Translations under genes and position numbers: made by a program
Shown: positions 1 through 10,112 of the stretch, piece by piece
How positions within the stretch are numbered: the first letter of the stretch is position 1
Layout: every line of letters starts with the position of its first letter
Notes under the pieces: generated by a model
What the model was told of the DNA's origin: nothing
Databases searched by the model: none
Seen by the model: the letters and a program-made list of their open reading frames with translations, nothing else
Source of the DNA: Pseudomonas koreensis
GTDB taxonomy: Bacteria; Pseudomonadota; Gammaproteobacteria; Pseudomonadales; Pseudomonadaceae
NCBI RefSeq assembly: GCF_012986595.1
Contig: NZ_JAAQYM010000002.1
Location: 186,001 to 250,000, forward strand
Reading direction: 5' to 3'
DNA: 64,000 bases

Positions 1-1
1 A

Positions 2-2563
2 TTCACGCCAGCGCTTGAGCCGCAACGAGGGCGAACCCGCGAACAATTGATTTCCCGGTTCAAGGCTCGCCCCTTGCCGTTCGACTGGAAAGCCCATGAA
101 CAAGGCACGAAGCCTGCACGCGACGCAAGGTGCGTCGGCATCCTTGATGCCCTGAACGACACCCCCGAGCTGCCGCATCCACTCCCGGTTGTACACCTTG
201 AGATGACCCACGAGCTGACGTTGTCTTCCGCTCGCTGCGCGGCGATTGCCAGCTATATCGCCCATCACTGGTTCTATACCGATGAGGCGAAAATGCGTGA
301 AGACGCTTTCGGCGTGACGGCGTTCGAACGCGACAGTAACCGCAAACACTGGTTACACAGCATCAAGCCTTTCATTCCATTCTGGGGCAGCCTGGAGGAC
401 CTCATGTCGGACCAGTACGGTGACCGCGTCATGGGCGCCATCAGTCTGATAATCGATATCGTGTCCTTCGGCATTCCCTTGGGAAAATTCGCCGCCGGCA
501 GTATCAGGCTCGTGGTCCAGGCCGGCAGAATGAACATTCGCGCGACGATTCCGGGATTTACCAAACTGTCACGCAAATTCCTTACTGACACGCTGAAAAA
601 CCTCAATCCGCTGGATGGCCTGCCCGACCTGGTGCGGTTGTCCGCGCGTGGGGTGAAAAGCGCCGGGCGCGCGGTTGCTGCCCTGGAGAATCAAGCCTTG
701 TTCCAGTTGAAAAGACTGGCCGGCCGAGCAGACGACTACGACCTGCTCAGCCACTTGCCGCAGGCCACCGCCCCCGGACGCTGGCAGCCGCTGAACCACG
801 CTGATCGACTGGCCGTGATCAAGGGCATTGAAGACGTCCCGGTCCGTCGAATCGGCGGGCCAGGAAATCGCCACTTTCTGCTCGATCCGCTATCAGGCCA
901 GCCTTTTGGGCCGGCGCTGACGACAGAACGGCATCAGGTGTCCTTCGGCCGCTCCCACTACAGCCCGCTGAAAAAGACCGACGAGGAGATTTTCGTCGAA
1001 CTCGCAGACGATTCACGGGTGCATCAGTTGCTGGAGGTTGACGGCCGTTCCACGGTATTCATTGACGATGTGCCCTATCGGCTGGACGGCGATGAACTGC
1101 GTCGCGTCGACATGCTCGACGACAGCAAGCAATGGACCCTGCCCTCTTGCCGACCGCGCCGCATGCCGGGCAGCTCGCCTGATTGCCTCGCCAGCTACGT
1201 CACCGGCGAGCCCGCGTCGACGCCGGCCATCGGTAGCATCGACAAGACCAAGGGGTATGCGCCATGGTTCGGCGACAGGCTTTCAACTCCCGCTCCGCTG
1301 CCCAACCAGCGCGGCGAGTTCATGGCCGTCGACAGCAAGCTTTACTCGATCATTGATGGCCGTTCGACCTTGTTTCGCGGCGACCTTGCCCGACTGGGAT
1401 TCACAGGCGGCAGGCTTGTGCCCAAGCGGCAGATCAACGCGACGCTGCAATTTCGCAAAGGCATTTATGCACGCCTGGACATCGGCGCCACGTATGACCA
1501 TCTGAATGACTCACACCGAGTCGGCGCAATCATGCTGCCCGCCATCGATGACTCGGCCAGCTACGTGTTCTTTCGGGTCAATACTCAGGAGTACTACCAG
1601 GCGACGATCAAAAAAGGCCAGGTACCGGGCAATCAATTGAGCTTCACCCGCCTGCTACCCGCCGACATGGCAGACGGTACGCTGGGCGCCGAGCTGTTGA
1701 CGGTGTATACCGGCTCGTTGAACGCCAACAACATCGTGCGCATCCATGGCCTCGAGGCCGTCGAGCGGGCGATGAAAACCATGGAGGACCTGGCCATTCC
1801 CCTGGGTACGTCCGCCCATCCGCCGGCCAACCTGAAATGGCTGAAAGTCGACACCAGCCCGGGGGAGGCGCTGATGTTCGATCACTCCACACGCATGATC
1901 GTCACCCGCCTGCCCAATGGCGCCAGCAGCTGGACACGCAGCAAGGAAGCGCCGCAGGCCTTTCGCCTGCGGACAGCAGAAATCTTCGACACGCTGTTTC
2001 TGTCACCCACCGTTCCGCCGAAGAACACTGACGCCGCGCTGCGCATCGACCAGTCGATGCAGAAGCTGCATAACCTGCTGCCGCGATACGAGAGGCCGCT
2101 CAACGCGCGCAACATTGCCTACGCCGAAGTCACCACGGTGAGCGGTCAGCGCGAGGTCTATGTCAGTGTCTCGGGTACACAGGGCACGACCACCCGCTTG
2201 CCGTTATTCCGCCATCTGGGCGCCAACCACGTGCGCATCGGCGACACCACCTACATCAACATCGACTACAGCAGCAGCTTTCCAAAGACGTCGCTGACGG
2301 TCACCCCGCAGGGGCAGTTGCTGGCAGTGCCCCTGACTATCAAAGACATCGTCACCTACCGGCCAACCCTGTCCGCCCGCCCCACGTCGCTGGACAGTGA
2401 AAGCAAGCTGATTCAGGTGATCAGGGAAAAATACCCCGCCCCCAAGGAGCTGCGCTCGGTCGATGTCGCCACGACCATGCGCCCGTGCGAGTCATGCGCC
2501 GTGGTCATGAAAGAGTTCGGCCACGACGGTTCAGCGGGCGCGTTGCAGGTGTTGTGGAGTTGA
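2..2563 (+). CDS. Polymorphic-toxin-like protein, C-terminal 853 residues, with putative deaminase domain (5' end outside window)
   Basis: The frame is open from the first bases, so the gene starts upstream and the TTG at 47 is probably not the start. Seen: a hydrophobic stretch at about residues 123-166 of the fragment, then a long body with no domain I can name. The last ~130 residues look like a bacterial toxin deaminase: a beta-rich segment starting ARNIAYAEV, a D-S-E motif (Asp codon at 2393) opening a helix, and a zinc-ligand PCESC motif (2483-2497). Known: polymorphic-toxin deaminases pair an [H/C/D]xE helix with a PCxxC helix. The large, partly hydrophobic N-terminal part recalls the DUF6543/dermonecrotic-toxin-like giants of Pseudomonas (weak impression). 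Inference: a secreted or injected effector acting on nucleic acid or nucleotides. The gene runs convergent into the ABC exporter with one base between stop codons, and no immunity gene follows. Confidence 0.6.
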   Translation, partial: FTPALEPQRGRTREQLISRFKARPLPFDWKAHEQGTKPARDARCVGILDALNDTPELPHPLPVVHLEMTHELTLSSARCAAIASYIAHHWFYTDEAKMREDAFGVTAFERDSNRKHWLHSIKPFIPFWGSLEDLMSDQYGDRVMGAISLIIDIVSFGIPLGKFAAGSIRLVVQAGRMNIRATIPGFTKLSRKFLTDTLKNLNPLDGLPDLVRLSARGVKSAGRAVAALENQALFQLKRLAGRADDYDLLSHLPQATAPGRWQPLNHADRLAVIKGIEDVPVRRIGGPGNRHFLLDPLSGQPFGPALTTERHQVSFGRSHYSPLKKTDEEIFVELADDSRVHQLLEVDGRSTVFIDDVPYRLDGDELRRVDMLDDSKQWTLPSCRPRRMPGSSPDCLASYVTGEPASTPAIGSIDKTKGYAPWFGDRLSTPAPLPNQRGEFMAVDSKLYSIIDGRSTLFRGDLARLGFTGGRLVPKRQINATLQFRKGIYARLDIGATYDHLNDSHRVGAIMLPAIDDSASYVFFRVNTQEYYQATIKKGQVPGNQLSFTRLLPADMADGTLGAELLTVYTGSLNANNIVRIHGLEAVERAMKTMEDLAIPLGTSAHPPANLKWLKVDTSPGEALMFDHSTRMIVTRLPNGASSWTRSKEAPQAFRLRTAEIFDTLFLSPTVPPKNTDAALRIDQSMQKLHNLLPRYERPLNARNIAYAEVTTVSGQREVYVSVSGTQGTTTRLPLFRHLGANHVRIGDTTYINIDYSSSFPKTSLTVTPQGQLLAVPLTIKDIVTYRPTLSARPTSLDSESKLIQVIREKYPAPKELRSVDVATTMRPCESCAVVMKEFGHDGSAGALQVLWS

Positions 2564-2564
2564 T

Positions 2565-4382
2565 CTAGATCCGTTGCAGATGGCCATACAGCTTGGCGTA
2601 CAAGCCGCCATCCGCGATCAGTTGCTGGTGATCGCCATCTTCGGCCACTTGCCCGCCATCGAACACCAGCACGCGGTCCGCCTGCTTCACCGCTGACAGG
2701 CGATGGGCAATGATCAACGTGGTGCGGCCATTGAGGAAACGCGCCATGGCTTGATGCAGGTTGTACTCAGTGGCGGCATCGAGGGCCGAGGTGGCCTCGT
2801 CGAGGATCACCACTTTCGGCTCGGCGAGGATCATCCGCGCGATCGCCAGGCGCTGGCGCTGACCACCGGACAAGCGCACGCCGGAACGCCCGACAATGCT
2901 GTCGAGGCCTTCCGGCAAGGCGCGGATGGTCGCCTCGAGCTGGGCGATTTCCAGTGCCTGCCAGCAGGCTTCGTCGCTGCGCGTGCGGCCCATGGTCAGG
3001 TTGGCCCGAACCGTGTCGTTGAACAGCGCCGGATGCTGCAGCACCACCGCGACGTTTTCGCGAATCAGCTCCAGGCCGATTTCCTGCTGGGTCGAACCGC
3101 CGAAGCGGATAGTGCCTGCCGACGGCGTGTACAGCCCCAGCAACAGCTGCACCAAGGTGCTTTTGCCGCCACCACTGGCGCCGACAATCGCGACTTTTTC
3201 CCCGGGGGCAATGGACAAATTCATCTGATCCACCACCAGCTCATCACCGTAACCGAAGCTCAGCCCTTGCACCTCGATGCCCACGGTTTCCCGGCCCTTG
3301 AACGGATCGACGCCGCCCGGGTACTGCGGCTCGTCATCGCGCGCCAGCAGTTCGTTGATCCGCGACAGCGCACCGCCCGCCGCGTAGTAGGCGTATTGCA
3401 GATTGAGCAGTTGTTCGACCGGGCCGATCATGAACCACAGGTAACTGAACACCGCGAGCATCTGGCCGATCGACAGGTCGGAGAACAGCACCGTGAGCAT
3501 GGCGGCGGCGCGAAAGATATCAATGCCGAACTGGAACAGCAGACCGCTGGCGCGGTTCGACGCATCGGTCTTCCACTGTGAGTTGACCGCGTAGTTGCGC
3601 ACTTCCTGCGCACGCAATCCGAGCCGCCCGAGGAAGAACCCCTGACGGTTGCCGGCACGCACTTCCTGGATCGCATCGAGGGTTTCGCTCAGGGCCTGAG
3701 TGAAACGCGAGGTGCTGTCGTTCTCCAGTTTCTTCAGGTGCTTGACCCGCTTGCCCAACTGCACCGTGGCGTAGATCACCAGCGGATTGAACAGCAGGAT
3801 CAGCAGCGCCAGTTTCCAGTGCATCCACATCAGGATGCTGGCGGTGCCGACCAGGGTCAGCATCGCCACCAGAAAACGGCTGAGGGTTTCCCCGACGAAT
3901 TTGTCGAGGGTGTCCAGATCGGTGACCAGATGGGTGGTCACCGTGCCGCTGCCGAGGCTTTCGTACTCCCCGAGGGAGATGCGCTTGAGACGCTCGATCA
4001 GGCGCACGCGAATGCGGTAGACAATGTCCTTCGCCAATCGCGCAAACAGCCGCGCCTGCAACACGCCAAAACACAGGGCGCTGCAACGCAGGGTCAAGGT
4101 GACCACCAGCATCAGGCCGATGTAGCCCGCTGCCTGCTGCCACATCGACGGCAGCACGTGGTTCATGACTTTCAGCGCGGCATCGCCATGGCCGAGCAGG
4201 ACTTCGTCCACCAGCAATGGCAACAGCAACGGAATCGGCACACTGCAGAGCGTCGCCAGCACGGCCACGCCGTTGGCGATCCACAGGGATTTTTTGTGAT
4301 GAAGTGCCAGGCGCCGGACCTCTGCCCAGCTCAGCCGGTCGACACGCTTTACGGCTGGCGTGTCATCGGCCCGGTCAGGCAC
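2565..4382 (-). CDS. ABC transporter, fused permease and ATP-binding protein (exporter type)
   Basis: Half-transporter of about 605 residues with an N-terminal six-helix membrane domain (roughly residues 35-320) and a C-terminal nucleotide-binding domain. Visible motifs are Walker A GASGGGKST, signature LSGGQRQRLAIAR, Walker B VVILDEATSALD and the switch His in IIAHRLS. This is the type IV/MsbA-like exporter layout; it probably works as a homodimer in the inner membrane, substrate unknown. Start: I chose the GTG at 4382, which has GGAG ten bases upstream and overlaps the preceding dsbA-like gene by 8 bp. The ATG at 4427 would give 620 residues but a 53-bp overlap. The overlap suggests coupled translation with the DsbA-like gene. 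Confidence 0.85.
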   Translation of the reverse strand: MPDRADDTPAVKRVDRLSWAEVRRLALHHKKSLWIANGVAVLATLCSVPIPLLLPLLVDEVLLGHGDAALKVMNHVLPSMWQQAAGYIGLMLVVTLTLRCSALCFGVLQARLFARLAKDIVYRIRVRLIERLKRISLGEYESLGSGTVTTHLVTDLDTLDKFVGETLSRFLVAMLTLVGTASILMWMHWKLALLILLFNPLVIYATVQLGKRVKHLKKLENDSTSRFTQALSETLDAIQEVRAGNRQGFFLGRLGLRAQEVRNYAVNSQWKTDASNRASGLLFQFGIDIFRAAAMLTVLFSDLSIGQMLAVFSYLWFMIGPVEQLLNLQYAYYAAGGALSRINELLARDDEPQYPGGVDPFKGRETVGIEVQGLSFGYGDELVVDQMNLSIAPGEKVAIVGASGGGKSTLVQLLLGLYTPSAGTIRFGGSTQQEIGLELIRENVAVVLQHPALFNDTVRANLTMGRTRSDEACWQALEIAQLEATIRALPEGLDSIVGRSGVRLSGGQRQRLAIARMILAEPKVVILDEATSALDAATEYNLHQAMARFLNGRTTLIIAHRLSAVKQADRVLVFDGGQVAEDGDHQQLIADGGLYAKLYGHLQRI

Positions 4383-5010
4383 AGGCTGCGCGCTCCAGCC
4401 AGCGACCGAGCAATGGCGACAGCTCACTGAGCGGTTGATAGCCGTTGGTCAGCAGCGCCAGTTGGCCGTTGCGTTCGGCGAGCAGGGTCGGGAACCCGGC
4501 GATGCCCAGATCCTGCACCCAGCTGAAATCAGCCTGAGTCGCCTTGTGTTGTTCGGCGTGATCGAACAGCGCAGCAAATTCGATACGCGGCACACCGGCC
4601 TGTTCGGCCAGCTCCACCAGCACGCTGGCCTGGGTGACGTCGCGCCCTTGCTGGTAGAACGCCTGCTGAATCAGTCCCACCAGTGTCCACGCGCAATCCG
4701 GCGCCAGACTGCGCGCGGTGACGATCGCCCGGCAGGCCGGCTCGGTGTCGTAGACAAAACCGTCGGGCAATGCACCTTCGAACTTGAATGGCTGGCCGGT
4801 GGCCTCGGCCACCGCCTGCCAATGCTCAAGAATGTAGCGCCGCGTGGTCGGCTCCAGCGCCGCACCGCTGCCGGTGCGCAACCCGCCGACCACCAGATGC
4901 AGCTCCACTCCGGCTGCCTGCGCCTGCTCGACCAATGCCTTGGCGACCGGAGCGAAACCCCAGCACCAGGAACACATCGGATCCATCACATAGAGCAGGC
5001 GCGCAGACAT
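4375..5010 (-). CDS. DsbA-family (FrnE-like) thiol oxidoreductase
   Basis: 211 residues with a thioredoxin-fold active site CSWC at residues 13-16, preceded by YVMDPM, as in the cytoplasmic DsbA/2-hydroxychromene-isomerase-like group. The helical insertion expected for this family fills the middle, and the cis-Pro region GFPTLLAE is near residue 175. No signal peptide is visible, so it is probably cytoplasmic, unlike periplasmic DsbA. It starts 2 bp after the trhO stop and its end overlaps the ABC gene, so trhO, this gene and the ABC gene probably form one transcription unit. Substrate unknown. Confidence 0.85.
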   Translation of the reverse strand: MSARLLYVMDPMCSWCWGFAPVAKALVEQAQAAGVELHLVVGGLRTGSGAALEPTTRRYILEHWQAVAEATGQPFKFEGALPDGFVYDTEPACRAIVTARSLAPDCAWTLVGLIQQAFYQQGRDVTQASVLVELAEQAGVPRIEFAALFDHAEQHKATQADFSWVQDLGIAGFPTLLAERNGQLALLTNGYQPLSELSPLLGRWLERAACA

Positions 5011-5012
5011 GA

Positions 5013-5954
5013 TTAAGCCTCGGTGGATGCTTGTTTATAGTTGTAGCCGATCGGGTGCGGCATGTTGCGCGCCTTGGCCAGTTCGATCTGCTTCTGCCGA
5101 TCGATGGCGCTGCGACGGGTTTTCTCGCTCAGCTTGTCCCAGCAGTGCGGGCAGCTGATGCCGGCCACGTAATGCTCGGAGGCGCGATCTTCAACACTGA
5201 CCGGTGTGCGGCAGGCATGACATTGATCGTAGTCGCCTTCGCTGAGGTCGTGACGCACGGTCACGCGGTTGTCGAACACGAAGCAGTCGCCCTGCCACTT
5301 GGTTTCTTCCTGCGGCACCTCTTCGAGGTACTTCAGGATGCCGCCCTTGAGGTGGTAGACCTCTTCGAAACCCTCGCCCAGCATGTAGCTCGAGGCTTTC
5401 TCGCAGCGAATGCCGCCGGTGCAGAACATCGCGACCTTCTTGTGCACGGCCGGGTCGAAGTGCTCTTTGATATAGTCGGGGAATTCGCGAAAACTGGTGG
5501 TTTTCGGATCGATGGCGCCTTCGAAGGTGCCGATCGCCACTTCGTAGTCGTTGCGGGTGTCGATCAGCAGCACTTGCGGGTCGCTGATCAGCGCGTTCCA
5601 GTCCTGCGGCTCGACGTAAGTGCCGACCTTTTTGTTCGGGTCCACGCCTTCGACGCCGAGGGTGACGATCTCTTTTTTCAGTTTGACCTTGGTGCGGTAG
5701 AACGGCTGCTCGTCGCAGTACGACTCTTTGTGGTCGATGTCGATCATGCGCGGGTCGTTCTTCAGCCAGGCGAGCAGGCCATCAATGCCTTCGCGGCTGC
5801 CGGACACGGTGCCGTTGATGCCTTCTTCGGCAATCAGCAGCGTGCCTTTGATGCCGTTGTCGACCATCGCTTGCAGCAGTGGCTCGCGCAGGTCAACGTA
5901 ATCTTCGAGGGTGACGAACTTATACAGTGCCGCCACGACAATCGGTTGTGTCAT
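5013..5954 (-). CDS. trhO: tRNA uridine-34 hydroxylase TrhO (rhodanese domain)
   Basis: 313 residues, collinear with the YceA/TrhO family, which hydroxylates C5 of uridine-34 of certain tRNAs using prephenate-dependent chemistry toward 5-methoxyuridine/cmo5U. Seen: an N-terminal acylphosphatase-like domain (about 1-95), then a rhodanese domain with Cys178 in [10 protein letters not shown] as the predicted catalytic cysteine and Cys184 nearby. A C-terminal four-cysteine element (CHAC ... CPHC) probably binds zinc. The ATG follows GGAG at a normal distance. It is the first gene of the group continuing into the DsbA-like and ABC genes. A strong terminator and REP pair separate it from the bolA-like gene. 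Confidence 0.93.
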   Translation of the reverse strand: MTQPIVVAALYKFVTLEDYVDLREPLLQAMVDNGIKGTLLIAEEGINGTVSGSREGIDGLLAWLKNDPRMIDIDHKESYCDEQPFYRTKVKLKKEIVTLGVEGVDPNKKVGTYVEPQDWNALISDPQVLLIDTRNDYEVAIGTFEGAIDPKTTSFREFPDYIKEHFDPAVHKKVAMFCTGGIRCEKASSYMLGEGFEEVYHLKGGILKYLEEVPQEETKWQGDCFVFDNRVTVRHDLSEGDYDQCHACRTPVSVEDRASEHYVAGISCPHCWDKLSEKTRRSAIDRQKQIELAKARNMPHPIGYNYKQASTEA

Positions 5955-6006
5955 GGGTATTTCTCCAGGTGGCTACCCTCGCAAAGGGTGAACCGGATTC
6001 AAAAAA

Positions 6007-6029
6007 AACGCGCCGGGTAGCGGCGCGTT
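6007..6029 (-). terminator. Intrinsic terminator after the DUF2059/bolA-like unit
   Basis: On the minus strand AACGCGCC and GGCGCGTT pair around a 7-base loop and are followed by a run of eight T. It lies downstream of the bolA-like gene and upstream of the trhO ATG, so it should isolate trhO. Confidence 0.85.
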
Positions 6030-6045
6030 GCGGATTCTAGCAAAA

Positions 6046-6119
6046 AAGATCGCAGCCTGCGGCAGCTCCTACAGGGAACTCAATCCAATGTAGGAGCTGC
6101 CGCAGGCTGCGATCTTTTG
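6046..6119. repeat. REP-type inverted pair, family 'GATCGCAGCCTGCGGCAG'
   Basis: Two near-perfect inverted arms of about 32 bp (AAAGATCGCAGCCTGCGG and on, its complement returning) around a short spacer. Other copies in the window are at 8546 and 44757, with variants at 22330 and 34480. Intergenic. Confidence 0.9.
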
Positions 6120-6122
6120 ATC

Positions 6123-6422
6123 TTAATGTTTGCTACCGCCGGCACAGGTCGGCGACGCCGGAGCGGCGCCAATCTCTGCCCATTCCTGCGGGGTGAAGGT
6201 GTGCAGCGCCAACGCATGGAACTCTCCCATCAGCTCGCCGAGCGTGCCGTAGACCTTCTGGTGGCGCTTGACCCGGTTCAGGCCTTCGAACTGCGCGCTG
6301 ACCACCACCGCCTTGAAGTGGGTCTGTAACCCGCGACTGTGCATGTGGCTTTCATCCAGCACCTGCAGATGCTCAGGCTGAAGCAGACCCAGCGTCGATT
6401 CGATGCGTTGTTGCATGGTCAT
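6123..6422 (-). CDS. BolA-family protein
   Basis: 99 residues with the BolA fold signature: the ESHMHS segment, a central FKAVVVSAQFEG strand, and the helix RHQKVYGTLGELM with conserved RH, followed by HALALHTFTP. BolA proteins partner monothiol glutaredoxins and some affect morphology or iron-sulfur handling. The C-terminus continues about 15 residues beyond the core and carries one Cys. Start: ATG at 6422 follows GGAG by 6 bases; the GTG one codon earlier and the ATG at 6416 are alternatives. It follows the DUF2059 gene by 12 bp, so the two are probably cotranscribed. Confidence 0.88.
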   Translation of the reverse strand: MTMQQRIESTLGLLQPEHLQVLDESHMHSRGLQTHFKAVVVSAQFEGLNRVKRHQKVYGTLGELMGEFHALALHTFTPQEWAEIGAAPASPTCAGGSKH

Positions 6423-6434
6423 CACGAACTCCGC

Positions 6435-6953
6435 TTACTTCTTCTTGGCCGGCGCAGCGCCTTTCGGTGCCAGCTCGTTGGTCATGTCGTCGAGCAGCTT
6501 GTTGACGACAGGGACGGCGCTTTCCAGTTTGGCCTGGGTCATCTGGGCCGATTGCTGGGTCAGCTGCGGCATTTTTTCCAGGACTTTCTTGCCCAGTGGC
6601 GACTGGTAGAACGCGACCAGGTCCTTGAGCTCGGATTCGCTGAAGTTGCTGGTGTAGAGCTTGACCATGTCAGGCTTGAGCTTGTTCCAGCCGATGGCCT
6701 GGTCCAGGGCGGCGTTGGCCTTGGCCTGGTAGGTTTCCAGTACGGCTTTCTTGGATTCCGGGGCTTTGGTCTGTTCAAAGCGCTGAGCAAACATCTGCTG
6801 CACTTGCATGTACACCGGAGTGCCCAGTTTGTCAGCGTGCGCCAGGGTCAGGAAAGCTTCGGCACTGGCGTTGTGGCTGGCGGTATCGGCAAGCACCTGG
6901 CCGCTGGCGCAAACCAGTGCAACCGCGGTACAGATGGCACGAAGACGAGTCAT
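6435..6953 (-). CDS. DUF2059-domain secreted protein
   Basis: 172 residues with a Sec signal peptide (charged MTRLR, hydrophobic ICTAVALVCASG, cleavage after VLA). The rest is helical and matches the DUF2059 pattern, including the conserved stretch ESELKDLVAFYQSPLGKK near residues 115-132. The C-terminus is a lysine/alanine-rich tail. Probably periplasmic; function unknown in the family. First gene of a two-gene unit with the bolA-like gene, divergent from fumC. Confidence 0.85.
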   Translation of the reverse strand: MTRLRAICTAVALVCASGQVLADTASHNASAEAFLTLAHADKLGTPVYMQVQQMFAQRFEQTKAPESKKAVLETYQAKANAALDQAIGWNKLKPDMVKLYTSNFSESELKDLVAFYQSPLGKKVLEKMPQLTQQSAQMTQAKLESAVPVVNKLLDDMTNELAPKGAAPAKKK

Positions 6954-7146
6954 CGAGTTTCCTTTTCTAGCTAACGAGGTAAAACCCCAAGGGCGACCAT
7001 TCTGCGCCTAAAAAACCTCGTGGCTCAACCCCCGGCCCTTGCCGTGCTTGATTGGCCGGGTTTTACCGGTCAACAATCGGTTCGAGGGAACCACCTGGGC
7101 CTGACCGGGCCTAAACTGCGCAAACAGACCAACAGGAGTGTGCACG

Positions 7147-8541
<1,395 letters not shown>

Positions 8542-8545
8542 CAGC

Positions 8546-8623
8546 AAAAAGATCGCAGCCTGCGGCAGCTCCTACAGGGGAATGCGTTGCCCTGTAGGAG
8601 CTGCCGCAGGCTGCGATCTTTTG
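8546..8623. repeat. REP-type inverted pair, family 'GATCGCAGCCTGCGGCAG'
   Basis: Same element as at 6046, arms about 34 bp and nearly perfect, filling the gap between the convergent fumC and DMT-permease stops. It could fold as a bidirectional terminator-like hairpin. Confidence 0.9.
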
Positions 8624-8627
8624 CTTT

Positions 8628-9581
8628 TCAGGCCATTCGCAACCGCCGCGCCTTCAGCCCGGCCATCAACGACGGCCCCAACGCCACCAGCGCCGACCCC
8701 AACACCACCAGCACCGCCCCGCCGTAGCCCAGACCATTGATCTGCTCGGCGTGCACATACTCGGGCCACATCCACGCCGCCAGCGCCACCGCCGCAAAGG
8801 TCACCAACGGCGTGATCGCCAACGTCGCACTGACCCGCGATGCTTCCCAATGCGCCAGCGCCTCGGCGAAGGCGCCGTAGGCAATCAGCGTGTTCATGCA
8901 GCACGCCAGCAGCAGCCAGCCCTGCAACGGGCTCAACGCCAGTGCTTCGAGCGGATGCACCCATGGCGTCAGCAACACGGCGCAGAACAGGTAGATCACC
9001 ATCATCACCTGCAGCGAATTCCACACCGTGAGCAATTGCTTCTGGCCCAGCGCGTAGAAAGTCCAGACCGTCGAGGCCGACAGCACCAGCAACACGCCGG
9101 CGGTGTAGTCCGACAATGAGGTGAGCAATTCGGCCAGGCGCTGATTGAAGAACAACACAAACCCGATCAACAGCACCGCCAGGCCAATGCCCTGACCGAT
9201 GCTGAAACGCTCCTTGAACACAAACAGGCTGGCGATCAGCAACATGATCGGGCCCATCTGCACCACCAGTTGCGCGGTACCGGGGCTCAGCAGATTGAGG
9301 CCCATCAGGTACAGCACGTAGTTGCCCACCAGCCCGAGCACCGCCATCAGCACCAGCCAGCCGCCCCTGGCCCCGAGCTGCTTGCGACTCGGCAGGCGCC
9401 GGGTGGCCGCCAGATACATGAACAGGCAACCGCCGGAGACCAACAGGCGAAACCACGTCACGGTGATCGGGTCCATCACCTGCAATACCTGTTTGAGCTT
9501 GATCGGCAAAATGCCCCACAGAAAAGCGGTCAGCAGCGCCAGGAACAGACCGTAAACCCAGCGACCGGATGAAATGTGCAT
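8628..9581 (-). CDS. DMT-superfamily (EamA) permease
   Basis: 317 residues with about ten hydrophobic segments in two repeated EamA halves (first half FLALLTAFLWGILPIKLKQV and on; second starting near YTAGVLLVLSAS). Members export or import amino acids and other small metabolites across the inner membrane; the substrate cannot be read from sequence. Start: the ATG at 9581 is preferred; a TTG eight codons upstream (9605) would add non-hydrophobic residues. Monocistronic, convergent with fumC. Confidence 0.88.
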   Translation of the reverse strand: MHISSGRWVYGLFLALLTAFLWGILPIKLKQVLQVMDPITVTWFRLLVSGGCLFMYLAATRRLPSRKQLGARGGWLVLMAVLGLVGNYVLYLMGLNLLSPGTAQLVVQMGPIMLLIASLFVFKERFSIGQGIGLAVLLIGFVLFFNQRLAELLTSLSDYTAGVLLVLSASTVWTFYALGQKQLLTVWNSLQVMMVIYLFCAVLLTPWVHPLEALALSPLQGWLLLACCMNTLIAYGAFAEALAHWEASRVSATLAITPLVTFAAVALAAWMWPEYVHAEQINGLGYGGAVLVVLGSALVALGPSLMAGLKARRLRMA

Positions 9582-9791
9582 GCGAACCCCAATGCCTGCT
9601 GACAAGATCGGTCATTCTAGGCCCGCACGCAGGTGCAACACAGGGACAGTTCGGGCCAGGCCGCTAATGAAACTGTGCAGGTCGCAGCATTAAATTGACG
9701 GATCACCGTTGATCGCCTGGCCGGGCGCGCCAAGTGCTTCAGGCATAAGCTCATTGGATCCCTTTCAGCGCATCACTCAAGGAGGCCGATC

Positions 9792-9980
9792 ATGTACGGA
9801 ATGCGCGCCCAGGACAGCGCCCCCGCCACGCACTTTCGCAGCGACCGGTTGTGTCGGGTCAATGGCGAACTGTTTTTCTGTACGCGGGAGAACACGCTTG
9901 AGGGGCCGTTCGACAGTCCAGAGATAGCCGAGCAGGAAATAAAGGCGTATATCGCGCGGATGCAGGCGCAGACAGCGTAA
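9792..9980 (+). CDS. Small DUF6316-like protein
   Basis: 62 residues, charged, without membrane segment or signal. A very strong ribosome site (AAGGAGG, 6-7 bases before ATG) supports translation. The pattern of an N-terminal MYGMRAQD, a central GELFFCTRE and a C-terminal acidic helix ending in KAYIARMQ fits the short Pseudomonas family I know as DUF6316. Function unknown. A REP pair follows directly. Confidence 0.75.
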   Translation: MYGMRAQDSAPATHFRSDRLCRVNGELFFCTRENTLEGPFDSPEIAEQEIKAYIARMQAQTA

Positions 9981-9984
9981 ACCG

Positions 9985-10094
9985 GTGGCGAGGGAGCTTG
10001 CTCCCGCTGGGGCGCGAAGCGGCCCTCGCTTCAGGCTTTACCGGGAAAATCCAGATCTGCTCCGCAGCCCAGCGGGAGCAAGCTCCCTCGCCAC
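9985..10094. repeat. REP-type inverted pair, family 'GTGGCGAGGGAGCTTGCTCC'
   Basis: Arms 9985-10011 and 10068-10094 are perfect inverted copies around a 56-bp divergent centre. The same family recurs at 13014, 43103 (decayed), 47324, 49243, 53005 (collapsed) and 57466. Confidence 0.92.
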
Positions 10095-10112
10095 AAGGAT
10101 TGTTTTGGCCGG

